Shown here: positions 27,368 to 36,730 of the stretch, one piece after another | Layout: each line of letters starts with the position of its first letter | Numbering within the stretch: position 1 is the stretch's first letter | Assembly: GCF_030124375.1 (NCBI RefSeq) | Contig: NZ_JASKLS010000002.1 | Coordinates: 62,001-126,000, forward strand | From: Sinorhizobium sp. 6-70 | GTDB lineage: Bacteria > Pseudomonadota > Alphaproteobacteria > Rhizobiales > Rhizobiaceae | DNA: 64,000 nt | Reading direction: 5' to 3' | Position numbers and translations under genes: made by a program | The notes under the pieces: model-generated | Seen by the model: the letters and a program-made list of their open reading frames with translations, nothing else | Databases searched by the model: none | What the model was told of the DNA's origin: nothing

Positions 27368-28372
27368 TCACGACTTGCCGGCGCGCTGCTGGATGAACAC
27401 CGCGAGCACGATCAGGGCCGCCTTGACGATCAGCGCGGCGGCATCAGGGACACCGTTTGCAAGCAGGGTGTAGCGCACGAGCTGGATGACCAGCGCGCCG
27501 ATTACCGTACCGATGATATTCGCCCGGCCGCCGGTCAGTAGCGTGCCGCCGACGGCGACTGCGGCGATCGCATCGAGCTCCATGCCGAGGCCGACAAGGT
27601 TGGCGTCGCTTGCGGAATTGCGCGCGACGACGATCAGGCCGGCCACTCCCGCAAGGGCGCCGCTGATCATGTAGACGAGCAGCTTGACGCGGTGCACGGG
27701 CATGCCGGTCAGCCGGGCTGCCTTCTCGTTGCCGCCGACCGCGATGATCTGCCGCCCGAAGACCGTGTAGCGGATCGCTGCCCAGGCGATCGCCGCGATC
27801 ACCACCATCAGGATCACCTGCGCGGGAATGCCGGCGACACGTCCCATTGCGACGAACTGGAATCCTTCATTCCTGAAGACCTGCAGGTTGCCGTTGGTCA
27901 TGACTTGGGCAATGCCGCGCCCGGCGATAAAGAGCACGAGGGTCGCGATGATCGGCTGGATTGCGAAACGGGTGACCAGAAAACCGTTGAACAGGCCGAA
28001 GAGTCCGGTGACGGCGACAGGCAGAACGAGCGCAAGTGCCACGGCGACCGGCATGTTGGGAACCGGAAAGAGCGTTCCCATGAAGATCATCGGTGCAAGG
28101 GCGCCGGCAATCGCCATCAGGGAGCCGACGGAGAGATCGATACCGCCGGTGGCGATCACCAACGTCATGCCGATCGCGACGATCACAATGGTCGCAACCT
28201 GGGTGAGATTGACGTTGAGCGTCTGCAGCGACAGGAAGTTCGGCGTGAAGATGACGTTGAACAGGATCAGCGCCAGGAAGGCGACGAACGTGCCATAGCG
28301 CCCGGCCAAACTGAAGAAACGTTTGCCCGAGGGGACGGTGTTTGCGCCGGCCTGCGTCTCGATCGTCGTCAT
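27368..28372 (-). CDS. CUT2 sugar ABC transporter permease, YtfT-like
   Basis: A 334-aa RbsC-family permease. Key blocks: VAIGMTLVIATGGIDLSVGS, FNGFLVTRFAIQPIIATLV, and ELDAIAAVAVGGTLLTGGRA near the C-terminus. The first two are close to E. coli YtfT. One base separates it from the ATPase gene. It forms a heteromeric channel with the next permease. Confidence 0.9.
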   Translation of the reverse strand: MTTIETQAGANTVPSGKRFFSLAGRYGTFVAFLALILFNVIFTPNFLSLQTLNVNLTQVATIVIVAIGMTLVIATGGIDLSVGSLMAIAGALAPMIFMGTLFPVPNMPVAVALALVLPVAVTGLFGLFNGFLVTRFAIQPIIATLVLFIAGRGIAQVMTNGNLQVFRNEGFQFVAMGRVAGIPAQVILMVVIAAIAWAAIRYTVFGRQIIAVGGNEKAARLTGMPVHRVKLLVYMISGALAGVAGLIVVARNSASDANLVGLGMELDAIAAVAVGGTLLTGGRANIIGTVIGALVIQLVRYTLLANGVPDAAALIVKAALIVLAVFIQQRAGKS

Positions 28373-28373
28373 G

Positions 28374-29867
28374 CTATTCCACCTGGTGCGCCATGGCGGC
28401 GAAAAGTGCCGCCTCGCTCAAGTCCTTGCGTGGGAGGACGGCGACCGAGGCGCCGTCGCTGAGGACGGTGACCTGGTCGGCTGCGGCCAACAGCTCCTCA
28501 AGTTCCGACGAAATCATCAGGACCCCCAGACCCTCGTCGGCGAGCCGGCGTAAGAGGCGGAGAATTTCCGATTTCGCACCGATGTCGATGCCGCGGGTCG
28601 GCTCATCGACGATCAGGAGCTTGGGATCCGTGCAGAGCCATCGGCCAAGCAGGACCTTCTGCTGGTTCCCGCCGGAGAGTTCCTTGATCGGCTGGTCGGG
28701 GGAGACGCATTTGATCCCGAGCGCGGAGATATAGCGCTCGACGATTTCGTCCTGTCGCGCACGGTCGATGATGCCGGCGCGGTTCAGTTTCGGCAAAAGC
28801 GCGAGCGTCATGTTTTCGCGGATGCTCATGTCGGGGATGATGCCGTCGACCTTCCGGTCTTCGGAAAGAAGCCCGATGCCGTCGGCGATGGCGTCCGCGG
28901 GCTGGCGATACGAACGCGGTTCGCCATTGTACCGGATTTCGCCACGTTCCATCCGATCGGCGCCGAAGATCAGATTGGCGGTTTCTGTTCGGCCGGAGCC
29001 GAGCAAGCCGGCAAGGCCTGAGATTTCCCCTGCGCGAACGGTAAGACTGACGTCCCGGACACGGACGCCGGAGCCGGCATTCTCCACCGACAATCGCACG
29101 GATCTCTGCGTGCTTTCGTCGGCGTCCTTCGCAATCGCTTCGAAAGCCGCGAGTTCTTTTCCAAGCATGTGCCGCACCAGGGCCAGCTTCGGCATGTCCG
29201 CCATTGCGCTCGTGGCGACGGTCTTCCCGTCACGCATGATCGTCACTCGGTCGCAGATCCGGTAGAGCTCGTCGAGGCGATGGCCGATGAAGATGACCGA
29301 CACGCCGCTGCGTTTCAGCGTTCGGATCGTGTCGAAAAGAATGGCCACTTCCCGTTCATCGAGAGACGAGGTTGGCTCGTCCATGATGACCAGCCGCGCG
29401 TTTTGCGTGACGGCCCGCGCGATCGCCACCATCTGACGGGTGGCGGCGCTGAAGCGTGCGACTGGCGCCTCGACATCGATCTCCAGATTGAAAGTTCGCA
29501 GGACGGCAGCCGCACCCTCTCGCATCGCCCGGCGATCGATCAAGCCGTACCGGCGCGGCTCACGCGATAGATAGATGTTCTCCGCAACGGAACGTTGCGG
29601 AGCGAGGTTGATCTCCTGGTAGATGGTCGCAATGCCCTGGGCCTGGCTCTCCGCCGGCATGGTGAAGGAGACCTCGTTTCCGCCAAGGAGAATCGAGCCC
29701 TCGTCCCGCCGGTAGGCGCCGGTGAGAATCTTGATCAATGTCGACTTGCCGGCACCGTTCTGGCCGACAAGCGCCATCACCTCCGCCTGTCCCACCTCGA
29801 GCGACGCCGAGCGTAGCGCGGGAATGCCGTTGAACGACTTGGAAATGCCCTGCATGGACAGAAGCAT
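28374..29867 (-). CDS. CUT2 sugar ABC transporter ATPase, tandem domain (RbsA/YtfR-like)
   Basis: A 497-aa protein with two fused nucleotide-binding domains. The first has Walker A GQNGAGKSTL, a degenerate signature (FSAATRQMVAIARA) and Walker B LVIMDEPTSSLD; the second has a degenerate P-loop (LLGSGRTETANLI), signature LSGGNQQKVLLGRWL and Walker B LLIVDEPTRGID. This asymmetry is normal in RbsA-type ATPases. GGAGGGA supports ATG 29867. It energises the two permeases downstream. Confidence 0.93.
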   Translation of the reverse strand: MLLSMQGISKSFNGIPALRSASLEVGQAEVMALVGQNGAGKSTLIKILTGAYRRDEGSILLGGNEVSFTMPAESQAQGIATIYQEINLAPQRSVAENIYLSREPRRYGLIDRRAMREGAAAVLRTFNLEIDVEAPVARFSAATRQMVAIARAVTQNARLVIMDEPTSSLDEREVAILFDTIRTLKRSGVSVIFIGHRLDELYRICDRVTIMRDGKTVATSAMADMPKLALVRHMLGKELAAFEAIAKDADESTQRSVRLSVENAGSGVRVRDVSLTVRAGEISGLAGLLGSGRTETANLIFGADRMERGEIRYNGEPRSYRQPADAIADGIGLLSEDRKVDGIIPDMSIRENMTLALLPKLNRAGIIDRARQDEIVERYISALGIKCVSPDQPIKELSGGNQQKVLLGRWLCTDPKLLIVDEPTRGIDIGAKSEILRLLRRLADEGLGVLMISSELEELLAAADQVTVLSDGASVAVLPRKDLSEAALFAAMAHQVE

Positions 29868-30012
29868 TAGTCCCTCCGGATGCCAATCTGTCTTCTGCCG
29901 CCGACCGCCGATAACTGCCGCCTGGGCATAGCTGATTGTATCACGCCGAGCTTCCATTACACCTCGCCAATGGCAGGAGCGGCGTTGCCGCCCCGGCCAG
30001 AGAAGGCATGTG
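29868..30012 (-). other. Intercistronic region with a stem-loop after the binding-protein gene
   Basis: On the minus strand a hairpin GGGGCGGC-AAC-GCCGCTCC (about 29977-29995) lies just after the binding-protein gene. Such hairpins often protect or partly terminate the abundant receptor mRNA ahead of the ATPase gene. Confidence 0.45.
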
Positions 30013-30996
30013 TCAGTAAGCGTTGGCGAGTTCGGCAGCCGCGTTGGACGAGTCGTAGAACTTGTCCTCGTTTATGACCCAGGGATCGATCTTCTCACCC
30101 TTGGCATAGCGCAGCATCGTCTCGAAAGCCTTGGGTCCGAAGCGCGGGTTGCACTCGACGACCGCGGCGATCTTTCCGTCGATTACGGCCTGAACCGCCT
30201 CCTTGCCGCCGTCGATCGACAGGACCAACACGTCCTTGCCCGGGACCTTGCCGGCCGCTTCGATGGCGGCAATGGCGCCGATCGCCATCTCGTCATTGTG
30301 CGCATAGACGATATCGGCATCCGGGTGTGCCTGCAGCAGGGCTTCGGCGACCTGTCTGCCCTTGTCACGTGCGAAATCGCCCGTTTGAGAGGCAACAATC
30401 TCGAAGCCACCAGCCGTCTTGATGGCTTCGTCGAATCCTTTCTTGCGGTCATTGGCGGGTGACGAGCCGGTCGTCCCTTCAAGCTCGATGATCTTGGATT
30501 TGCCGTTGGCATTCTTGACCAGCCACTCGGCAACGCGCTTCCCCTCCTCGATGAAATCCGAGCCGATGAATGTGACGTAGTCCTCGCCGGCCTTGGCAAG
30601 CGCCGGGTCGACGCTGCGGTCGAGCAGGATGACGGGAATGCCGGCCTTCTTGGCGGCCATGACCGCCGGGATCAATGGCTTTTCTTCGCGCGGTGCGAGG
30701 AAGATCAGATCGACGCCCTGGGCGATCATCGAGTTGACGTCGGCCACCTGCTTGGCGGCGGATCCCGCGGCATCGGTGTAGACGAGTTGATGGCCGAGCT
30801 TCTCAGCCTCCGCTTTCATGCTGTTGGTCTGGGCGATGCGCCAGGGATTGTTGGACTCCGTTTGTGCGAAGCCGACCTTATAGGTCTCCTTCTGTGCCAG
30901 CGTCGGCAGTTCAGCGAAGGCGACCGTGCCGGCAACGGCAATTGCGCCGGCCGCCGTAGCGGCAAGCATGAAGGCGCGACGTGAAATCCTGTTCAT
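30013..30996 (-). CDS. CUT2 sugar ABC transporter binding protein, YtfQ-like
   Basis: A 327-aa periplasmic receptor (Peripla_BP_4). A leader with SRRAF (Tat-like) ends AVAFA. The body closely parallels E. coli YtfQ: KVGFAQTESNNPWRIAQTNS, FLAPREEKPLIPAV, ILLDRSVDP, and VYAHNDEMAIGAIAAIEAAG. YtfQ binds galactofuranose, so a furanose or related sugar is the best guess. First gene of the leftward operon, under the double LacI-type operator at 31074-31110. Confidence 0.9.
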   Translation of the reverse strand: MNRISRRAFMLAATAAGAIAVAGTVAFAELPTLAQKETYKVGFAQTESNNPWRIAQTNSMKAEAEKLGHQLVYTDAAGSAAKQVADVNSMIAQGVDLIFLAPREEKPLIPAVMAAKKAGIPVILLDRSVDPALAKAGEDYVTFIGSDFIEEGKRVAEWLVKNANGKSKIIELEGTTGSSPANDRKKGFDEAIKTAGGFEIVASQTGDFARDKGRQVAEALLQAHPDADIVYAHNDEMAIGAIAAIEAAGKVPGKDVLVLSIDGGKEAVQAVIDGKIAAVVECNPRFGPKAFETMLRYAKGEKIDPWVINEDKFYDSSNAAAELANAY

Positions 30997-31073
30997 CGTG
31001 AGTTCTCCTCCCGGTTTGCCGGTACTCCTCTACCGGATGCGAGCACTTTGTGCTTCACATGGGCAAACCTTGC

Positions 31074-31110
31074 GCTAATAATATTAGCAGTCAAGGCTAA
31101 AGTTATTAGC
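31074..31110. promoter_or_regulatory. Paired LacI-type operators
   Basis: Two 15-bp palindromes: GCTAATAATATTAGC (31074-31088, perfect) and GCTAAAGTTATTAGC (31096-31110, near-perfect). Their centres are 22 bp apart, two helix turns, so dimers would lie on one face. They sit between the divergent binding-protein and LacI genes. The central AT instead of CG is unusual for LacI family. Confidence 0.75.
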
Positions 31111-31157
31111 GCTTGCAAAAAATCAATGCGGCGCTGCAGCGCCGGCAGGGGACCGAA

Positions 31158-32252
31158 ATGGCAAAAGACAACGGACGCAACGTGACGCGGAAGGAAACGA
31201 GCGGTGGCCGGCCGACGATGACGGACGTGGCGCGCATCGCCGGTGTGTCGCAGTCAAGCGTGTCCCTTGTCCTCAATGACATGTCCGGTGCCCGCATCTC
31301 GGCCGAAACCAGGGAGCGTGTGCGCGAAGCGGCGCAAAAGATCGGTTACAGGCTGCCGAGTACCCGCCAGGACCCCGCCCAGGCACCGGCGATCGAGAAG
31401 GACACGATCGCTTTCATTGTCGACGAGATATCGACGAGCCCGCATCCGGTGGTCAGCCTCGACGGAATTCGCGACTATGCCTTCGAGCAGGGGCTGCTCG
31501 TCTCCGCCCATGCGACCCGATCCAATCCTGACCTCGAGAGCGCGGTATTACGCGCCGTCCTGCGCGACCCGGCAATCGCTGGCGTGATCTACGCAACCAT
31601 CTTCACCCGCAAGGTGAGCGTCCCGCCTGAGCTCGAAGGCATTCCGACAGTGCTGTTGAACTGCTATGCCGAGCCGCGCCAGCATATGGCGATAGTGCCG
31701 GGAGAGGTGGCCGGCGGCTTCGCGGCAACGGCGCATCTGACGTCACTGGGGCATCGACGCATCGGCTTCATCAACGGCGAACCGTGGATGGACGCAGCGG
31801 TCGACCGCCTCAAAGGCTACAAGCAGGCGCTTGCCACGGCCGACATCGCCTTCGACGAGGCGTTGGTGCGCGACGGCGACTGGCTGCCGCTGCGCGGTTA
31901 CCAGGCGGGCCTGGACCTGCTCGCCATGGAAAATCCCCCGACCGCGATCTTGTGCGGCAATGATCTGATGGCGATCGGAGTCCTCGAGGCAGCTTCCGAG
32001 CGCGGCCTGCGCGTACCCGAGGACCTGTCGGTGATGGGCTATGACGATCAGGAACTCGCGCGCTACACGCATCCGCCGCTTTCGACACTGGTGCTGCCGA
32101 ACTACGAAATGGGTCAGAGGGCAGCGGAAATACTGATCGATATGGCGATCCACGGAAAAAGGCCGCGTCCCATGACGATCAAGATCGATGGGCCGCTGGT
32201 CCAGCGGGGGACGACCGCAATGATCTCGCACGTGGCTGCACGCGGGCGCTGA
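31158..32252 (+). CDS. LacI-family transcriptional regulator
   Basis: A 364-aa repressor. The N-terminal HTH reads [20 protein letters not shown] with hinge [18 protein letters not shown]. The sugar-binding domain resembles RbsB ([57 protein letters not shown]). ATG 31158 with AGGGG upstream is preferred to 31113, which would place the start within the operators. Divergent from the YtfQ-like importer operon, which it very likely represses together with its own gene. Confidence 0.9.
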   Translation: MAKDNGRNVTRKETSGGRPTMTDVARIAGVSQSSVSLVLNDMSGARISAETRERVREAAQKIGYRLPSTRQDPAQAPAIEKDTIAFIVDEISTSPHPVVSLDGIRDYAFEQGLLVSAHATRSNPDLESAVLRAVLRDPAIAGVIYATIFTRKVSVPPELEGIPTVLLNCYAEPRQHMAIVPGEVAGGFAATAHLTSLGHRRIGFINGEPWMDAAVDRLKGYKQALATADIAFDEALVRDGDWLPLRGYQAGLDLLAMENPPTAILCGNDLMAIGVLEAASERGLRVPEDLSVMGYDDQELARYTHPPLSTLVLPNYEMGQRAAEILIDMAIHGKRPRPMTIKIDGPLVQRGTTAMISHVAARGR

Positions 32253-32817
32253 CGCCGAGGAGCCGGACGTCACGTCACAGCCATCCCCCTCCACGCTCAT
32301 AACTGACGCGCGGACGTTGCGGATTTCGGGCGCATGACGGTTTCGCTCCTTCCGCCTTGGACGCGGATAACATCCGTGCCGGACGACGGCCGGCGGGTGT
32401 TCCCGCCGGCGTAAAGTTCCCTGGCAAGAGCCACATGTCCATGAAGATACTGCTGGCTTCCACCGGTATGCCATTGAAGACGGTGGGCCATTTGCTCGAA
32501 AGCTGCCGGGTGGCTTAGATCCAACAACTCAATAGGTTAGAGATATCGCTTTAAGCTTTTGTTTGTCGCGACCTCATCCGAAAGGCCTCCAACTTTTCGG
32601 TAGATGTGCCAGTGACTGCTCCCGTCGGATCAAAATTCGATGCCGTCCATTCGAGCTACGAGAGCGACCGTACGGACTCCATCACGAAAATTCCAATCAA
32701 CTTCAGGCCAAATTCATTTGCCTGCGAGCCGGAATAGCGGAAAATTCAAGGGAAGCTGCCCGCTAACCGCGCGTCGCAATGGGCGATACCGGCAGCTGCC
32801 CTTTGAGGGAGGAGAAA
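32253..32817. other. 565-bp intergenic region, no confident gene; possible degenerate repeat
   Basis: No gene was supported. A minus-strand frame at 32297-32527 (76 codons) has no recognisable features and I leave it out. A stretch about 32545-32605 (TTTAAGCTTTTGTTTGTCGC, then ATCCGAAAGG) resembles the GC-interrupted intergenic elements common in rhizobia, but it is diverged. A 7-bp stem GCCGGCGGGTGTTCCCGCCGGC lies near 32391-32412. The promoter of the Rieske-flavoprotein gene should be near 32700-32800. Confidence 0.35.
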
Positions 32818-34350
32818 ATGGCCGGTAACCATTCACACCCGAGCGGACCCGATCTGGCCCTCGGCATTGCGCTCGCCGATCTCCCCGATGGTGGAAAGCT
32901 GGTCGGCCATCGCGACGGCGAGCCCGTGCTTCTGGTGCGCCGCGGGACGGAGATATTCGCCGTTGCTGCCGCCTGTTCGCACTATGGTGGTCCGCTGGTC
33001 GACGGCCTCGTCGCCGATGACAGCGTCCGCTGCCCCTGGCATCACGCCTGCTTCGACCTGCGTACTGGAGAGGCTCTGCGCGCGCCTGCCCTGTCGCCGC
33101 TCACCTGCTGGTCCGTTGAGCAGCGAGGCGAAAGGATTTTCGTTGGCGAGAAACGCAAGAAACCGTCGCCGGCCTCGCGCGAAAGCGATACCGTAGCGTC
33201 TCCGGAAAGGATCGTCATCGTCGGCGGTGGTGCGGCGGGTTTTGCCGCCGCCGAAAGGTTGCGGCGTGAACAATATCAGGGCGCCATCGTCATGATCAGC
33301 GACGACGAGGCCCTGCCCGTCGACCGCCCCAACCTTTCGAAGGACTACCTCGCGGGCAAGGCTCCCGAAGACTGGATCCCGCTTCGCAAGGAAGGCTTTT
33401 ATGCGAGGAACGGCATCGATCTGCGCCTCGGAACCAAGGTTGCCGCCATCGATGCCCGTGCCAGCGAGGTCGTGATCGCCGACGGGGCACGGGTCGCCTT
33501 CGACAAATTGCTGCTGGCGACCGGCGCAGAACCGGTGCGCCTGACCATACCCGGCGCCGACCAGCCTCACGTCCACACGCTGCGCTCGCTGGCCGATTGC
33601 CGCAGGATCATCGCGCAGAGCGGCGCGGCGCGCCACGCCGTCGTGCTCGGTGCCAGCTTCATCGGCCTCGAGGTTGCCGCCTCTCTTCGCAGCCGCGGTG
33701 TCGAAGTGCATGTGGTGGCGCCCGAGGAACGGCCGATGGAACGGGTGCTAGGCCCTGAAATGGGCGACTTCATCCGCTCCCTGCATGAGAAAAACGGCGT
33801 TGTCTTCCACCTTAGGGATACCGCGGCGAGCATCGGCGCGGGCGAGGTCATGCTGAGCAGCGGCAGTGCGCTCGCTGCCGAGATGGTCGTCGCCGGCATC
33901 GGCGTGCGGCCGCGCGTCGATCTCGCCGAGAGAGCCGGTCTCGCCATCGATCGGGGCGTCCGGGTCGATGCCTATCTCGAGACCAGCGTACCGGGGATAT
34001 ATGCTGCCGGCGATATCGCGCGATGGCCCGACCCCCACAGCGGCGAGAACATCCGGGTGGAGCACTGGGTGGTGGCACAGCGGCAGGGTGCTGCCGCTGC
34101 GCTCAACATGCTCGGACGCCGGAAGAAGTTCACGGACGTGCCGTTCTTCTGGAGCCAGCATTACGATATTCCGATCAACTATGTCGGACACGCCGAGGGA
34201 TGGGACGCGATCGAGATTGACGGCGACGTTGCCGCGAGGGACTGCCTCCTACGCTTCAAGCGCGGCGGACGCGTTCTGGCGGTTGCCACGATCTTCCGCG
34301 ATACCGAAAGCCTCGAGGCAGAGCTGGCGATGGAGCAAAGCGAGGCATAG
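32818..34350 (+). CDS. Rieske-domain FAD-dependent reductase (AIFM3/NirB-like ferredoxin reductase)
   Basis: A 510-aa fusion. Residues ~15-110 are a Rieske [2Fe-2S] domain with CSHYGG and CPWHHA. From ~130 comes a pyridine-nucleotide-disulfide reductase: FAD motif IVIVGGGAAGFAAAERL, NAD motif AVVLGASFIGLEVAASL, and the FAD ribityl site GIYAAGDIARW; the C-terminus is the reductase-C domain. GGGAGGAG precedes ATG 32818. Such fused proteins pass electrons from NADH to an oxygenase or other acceptor. No oxygenase is adjacent; the PhyH enzyme nearby uses 2-oxoglutarate instead. Confidence 0.9.
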   Translation: MAGNHSHPSGPDLALGIALADLPDGGKLVGHRDGEPVLLVRRGTEIFAVAAACSHYGGPLVDGLVADDSVRCPWHHACFDLRTGEALRAPALSPLTCWSVEQRGERIFVGEKRKKPSPASRESDTVASPERIVIVGGGAAGFAAAERLRREQYQGAIVMISDDEALPVDRPNLSKDYLAGKAPEDWIPLRKEGFYARNGIDLRLGTKVAAIDARASEVVIADGARVAFDKLLLATGAEPVRLTIPGADQPHVHTLRSLADCRRIIAQSGAARHAVVLGASFIGLEVAASLRSRGVEVHVVAPEERPMERVLGPEMGDFIRSLHEKNGVVFHLRDTAASIGAGEVMLSSGSALAAEMVVAGIGVRPRVDLAERAGLAIDRGVRVDAYLETSVPGIYAAGDIARWPDPHSGENIRVEHWVVAQRQGAAAALNMLGRRKKFTDVPFFWSQHYDIPINYVGHAEGWDAIEIDGDVAARDCLLRFKRGGRVLAVATIFRDTESLEAELAMEQSEA

Positions 34351-34424
34351 AGCATGGTGGATCATGCCGCATGACCTCGGTCGGCAAATTGGCAATCCGA
34401 ACAAACTTCAGGCGATGCGCGGAG

Positions 34425-34703
34425 CTAATGCACCGTGGACCGCGGCGTTCCACCTGGAAACAGCGACAGAAGCGCGATGCCGTGCTGCAAGAGAAGCTCA
34501 GCCGCAGGCAGGTTGCTTGTCACGACGTCGCCAGCGCAGCCGCTTATGATCCTGGCCAGACTGATCGAGTTCGCCGCAAACCTGTCATTCCCGATCTCGT
34601 GCGCCTTCTCGGCCGTCGCCTCAAGCGCATCAGCGACTGACATCATCAAATCCGAGCGCTCGCGGAGTGTCATTGCATTGTCGGTCCTGGCCGATTCCCG
34701 CAT
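34425..34703 (-). CDS. Small hypothetical protein, 92 aa
   Basis: Preceded by GGGGGAG seven bases before the ATG. The product is mostly helical (TLRERSDLMMSVADALEATA, AEKAHEIGNDRFAANSISLA), with no signal peptide or membrane segment. I do not recognise it, but the strong ribosome site and an even amino-acid composition argue for a real gene. It lies alone between the Rieske reductase and the pcm gene. Confidence 0.55.
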   Translation of the reverse strand: MRESARTDNAMTLRERSDLMMSVADALEATAEKAHEIGNDRFAANSISLARIISGCAGDVVTSNLPAAELLLQHGIALLSLFPGGTPRSTVH

Positions 34704-35031
34704 CGCTCCCCCTCTGTTCGTCGGGTGGGAATCGGTCGTCCGCGGCTAGTCAGCCGGGACGGACGTCTACCACCTTGATTGATCGATTATTGGAGTCCGG
34801 GAGTTCCAGAGCCGGATCCCCTAATAGATCGGGGTTCGGCACGGCTAATGCAAGGAATGGCTACTATGCGCATCCTGCATGCCAAGCAGTCCACACTTCT
34901 GAGAGCTTGGGTGTAAGCAGCCGGATCGCTGGGGCCACTTTTCGCCTTTTGATCTTGCTATCGTATATCCATGGTCCTTTAATGTTGAGAGGCCTGTCTG
35001 GCGGCCAACTGTCAGAGGAGGGTCCGCCCTC
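34704..35031. other. 328-bp intergenic region, nothing recognised
   Basis: Lies between the divergent small hypothetical gene and pcm. Lower GC than its surroundings. A GAGGAGGG at 35015-35022 serves pcm. No repeat or RNA gene was seen. Confidence 0.4.
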
Positions 35032-35703
35032 ATGAAGCCAATGAACGAAGAGCACCTCGCAATTCTGCGCAGGCACATGGTCGAGGTGATTGCAATCTAT
35101 GCCGACCTTGAAAGCGAAGAACTGGGCAAGGCGGCGCTCGATGAACGGGTTATGGCAGCGATGCTGCGGGTGCCCCGACACCTCTTCGTACCCGCTGCGG
35201 CGGCGCCCTTTGCCTACCAGGACATGCCACTGCCGATCGGCTTCGATAAAACCGTGTCGCAGCCCTTCATGGTCGCCCTCATGACCGATCTCCTTGCTCC
35301 CCAACCGCATGAGGCAGTGCTCGAGATCGGCACTGGCCTGGGCTACCAAACCGCAATTCTCGCGGAACTCGCCGGGCAAGTTTGGAGCGTCGAAATCATC
35401 GAAGAATTCGCAAGCCATGCCGAGGCTCTCCTGCAGGGGCTTGGCGTTTCAAATATCGGCATTCGTATCGGCGACGGGACGCGCGGCTGGCCTGAGCACG
35501 CGCCATTCGACAAGATCCTGGTCACGGCGGCGGCTGAGGAGGCACCCCCCGCTTTGCTTGAGCAGCTGAAGCCAATGGGTCGTCTGGTTCTTCCCGTGGG
35601 ATCTGAAGAACAGGTGCTGACGATCATCGACAAGGATTCGGCAGGACAACTCGAGGCGCGGCAACTCATCCCGGTTCGGTTCAGCCGGCTCGAGGCGGCC
35701 TAA
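35032..35703 (+). CDS. pcm: Protein-L-isoaspartate O-methyltransferase
   Basis: A 223-aa SAM-dependent methyltransferase that repairs isoaspartyl residues in damaged proteins. Seen: the family N-terminal block RVPRHLFVPAAAAPFAYQD and LPIGFDKTVSQPFMVALM (substrate loop), SAM motif I VLEIGTGLGYQTAILAEL, and motif post-I WSVEIIEEFA. A second ATG at 35041 is possible. Its last 23 bases overlap the end of the convergent AraC gene. Confidence 0.88.
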   Translation: MKPMNEEHLAILRRHMVEVIAIYADLESEELGKAALDERVMAAMLRVPRHLFVPAAAAPFAYQDMPLPIGFDKTVSQPFMVALMTDLLAPQPHEAVLEIGTGLGYQTAILAELAGQVWSVEIIEEFASHAEALLQGLGVSNIGIRIGDGTRGWPEHAPFDKILVTAAAEEAPPALLEQLKPMGRLVLPVGSEEQVLTIIDKDSAGQLEARQLIPVRFSRLEAA

Positions 35704-36649
35704 CGCATGCGTGGACATCGGGCTCAAGAGCCATCATAGACTCCCCCCGCCGGCTTCGATACTGCCGCGGCGACATGCCCGTCACCCTTCGGAACATGGC
35801 GCTGAATCCGCTGTCCGTCGCAAATCCAAGTTCCATTGCGATGCTTGATATAGGGGCGTCACTTCTACGCAGCCGGGCAGTTGCCAATCGTACGCGCCAG
35901 CGCGCGAGATACTCGATAGGCGACAGCCCCACACGGGCGCGAAATCTGGCGGCAAATCCGGAGCGCGATTGCCCTGCGATACGCGCTAACTCGCTTACGG
36001 TCCAGGCGCGCATCGGCTCGGCATGAATGGCTTGCATTGCTGGCGCCAGGTTTCGGTCGATCAAGCCGTGCGGCCATCCAACACCCTCACCGAGTTTCGC
36101 CAAATGGGCGCGCAACCCGTGAATGAAGGCAAGGCGCATGAGGTCGTTGCTGGCCAACCGAGCTCCCGGCATGCCGCTGTTCCATTCGCGATCTAACTGT
36201 TCCAAAAGCCATCCGACCGGTGCCATTTCATCGGCTCGCATCACCGCGACCGAAGGCAGTACACCAGTTACAAAGAGACTATCGACGGCGTCGAGTTGAA
36301 GCGTTCCGCCGAGGACAGCGAAATCCGGCGTGTCGCCAATTTGTGCGATGCCGCCTGTCGCAAACAGCTCTTGCGCGGGGATCGCGGGTGTATCCGGATC
36401 ACTCGCAAGCTCATAAGGCACACCTGCCACGATGACGCAATCACCGGCACCAATCCGCACTGGTTCGGCGTCCGAAAGGCGCAACCAGCATTCGCCGCGC
36501 CGGACCACGTCAAACTTCACCACCCGCGGGAGGGGAAAATGGATGGCCCATCTCCCGGCGGCCTCCAACCGCATCGAGCAAAGCGCCCGCGCGTGCAGGC
36601 ATTCTAGAACGGACGAAAGTACATCTTCTTTAGGCTTTTGGACGATCAC
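35681..36649 (-). CDS. AraC-family transcriptional regulator with Cupin_6 domain
   Basis: About 322 aa. The N-terminal cupin (WAIHFPLPRVVKFDVVRRGE, LRLSDAEPVRIGAGDCVIV) is followed by the AraC DNA-binding domain: WTVSELARIAGQSRSGFAAR, then ELGFATDSGFSAMFRRVTGM and SPRQYRSRR. GTG 36649 is chosen as the start just before the conserved KPKEDVLSSVLECL; the frame stays open to 36745 but would overlap the divergent SDR gene's leader. This subclass usually controls a divergent oxidoreductase, here the SDR at 36731. Confidence 0.85.
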   Translation of the reverse strand: MIVQKPKEDVLSSVLECLHARALCSMRLEAAGRWAIHFPLPRVVKFDVVRRGECWLRLSDAEPVRIGAGDCVIVAGVPYELASDPDTPAIPAQELFATGGIAQIGDTPDFAVLGGTLQLDAVDSLFVTGVLPSVAVMRADEMAPVGWLLEQLDREWNSGMPGARLASNDLMRLAFIHGLRAHLAKLGEGVGWPHGLIDRNLAPAMQAIHAEPMRAWTVSELARIAGQSRSGFAARFRARVGLSPIEYLARWRVRLATARLRRSDAPISSIAMELGFATDSGFSAMFRRVTGMSPRQYRSRRGESMMALEPDVHACVRPPRAG

Positions 36650-36730
36650 GACAGTAACTTGGCGTCTTGACGATGGATCCTCCAGACTTAGTGCCGATAT
36701 GTGGGTGACACAAGCATCACGGAGATATCC

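Noticed and set aside
26296..27396. 366-codon plus-strand frame
   Set aside because: Antisense to the YjfF-like permease; His/Arg/Gln-rich composition typical of a shadow of membrane-protein codons.
34780..34860. tRNA-like stretch containing GGGTTCGGC-type sequence
   Set aside because: No cloverleaf with matching acceptor and anticodon stems could be built.
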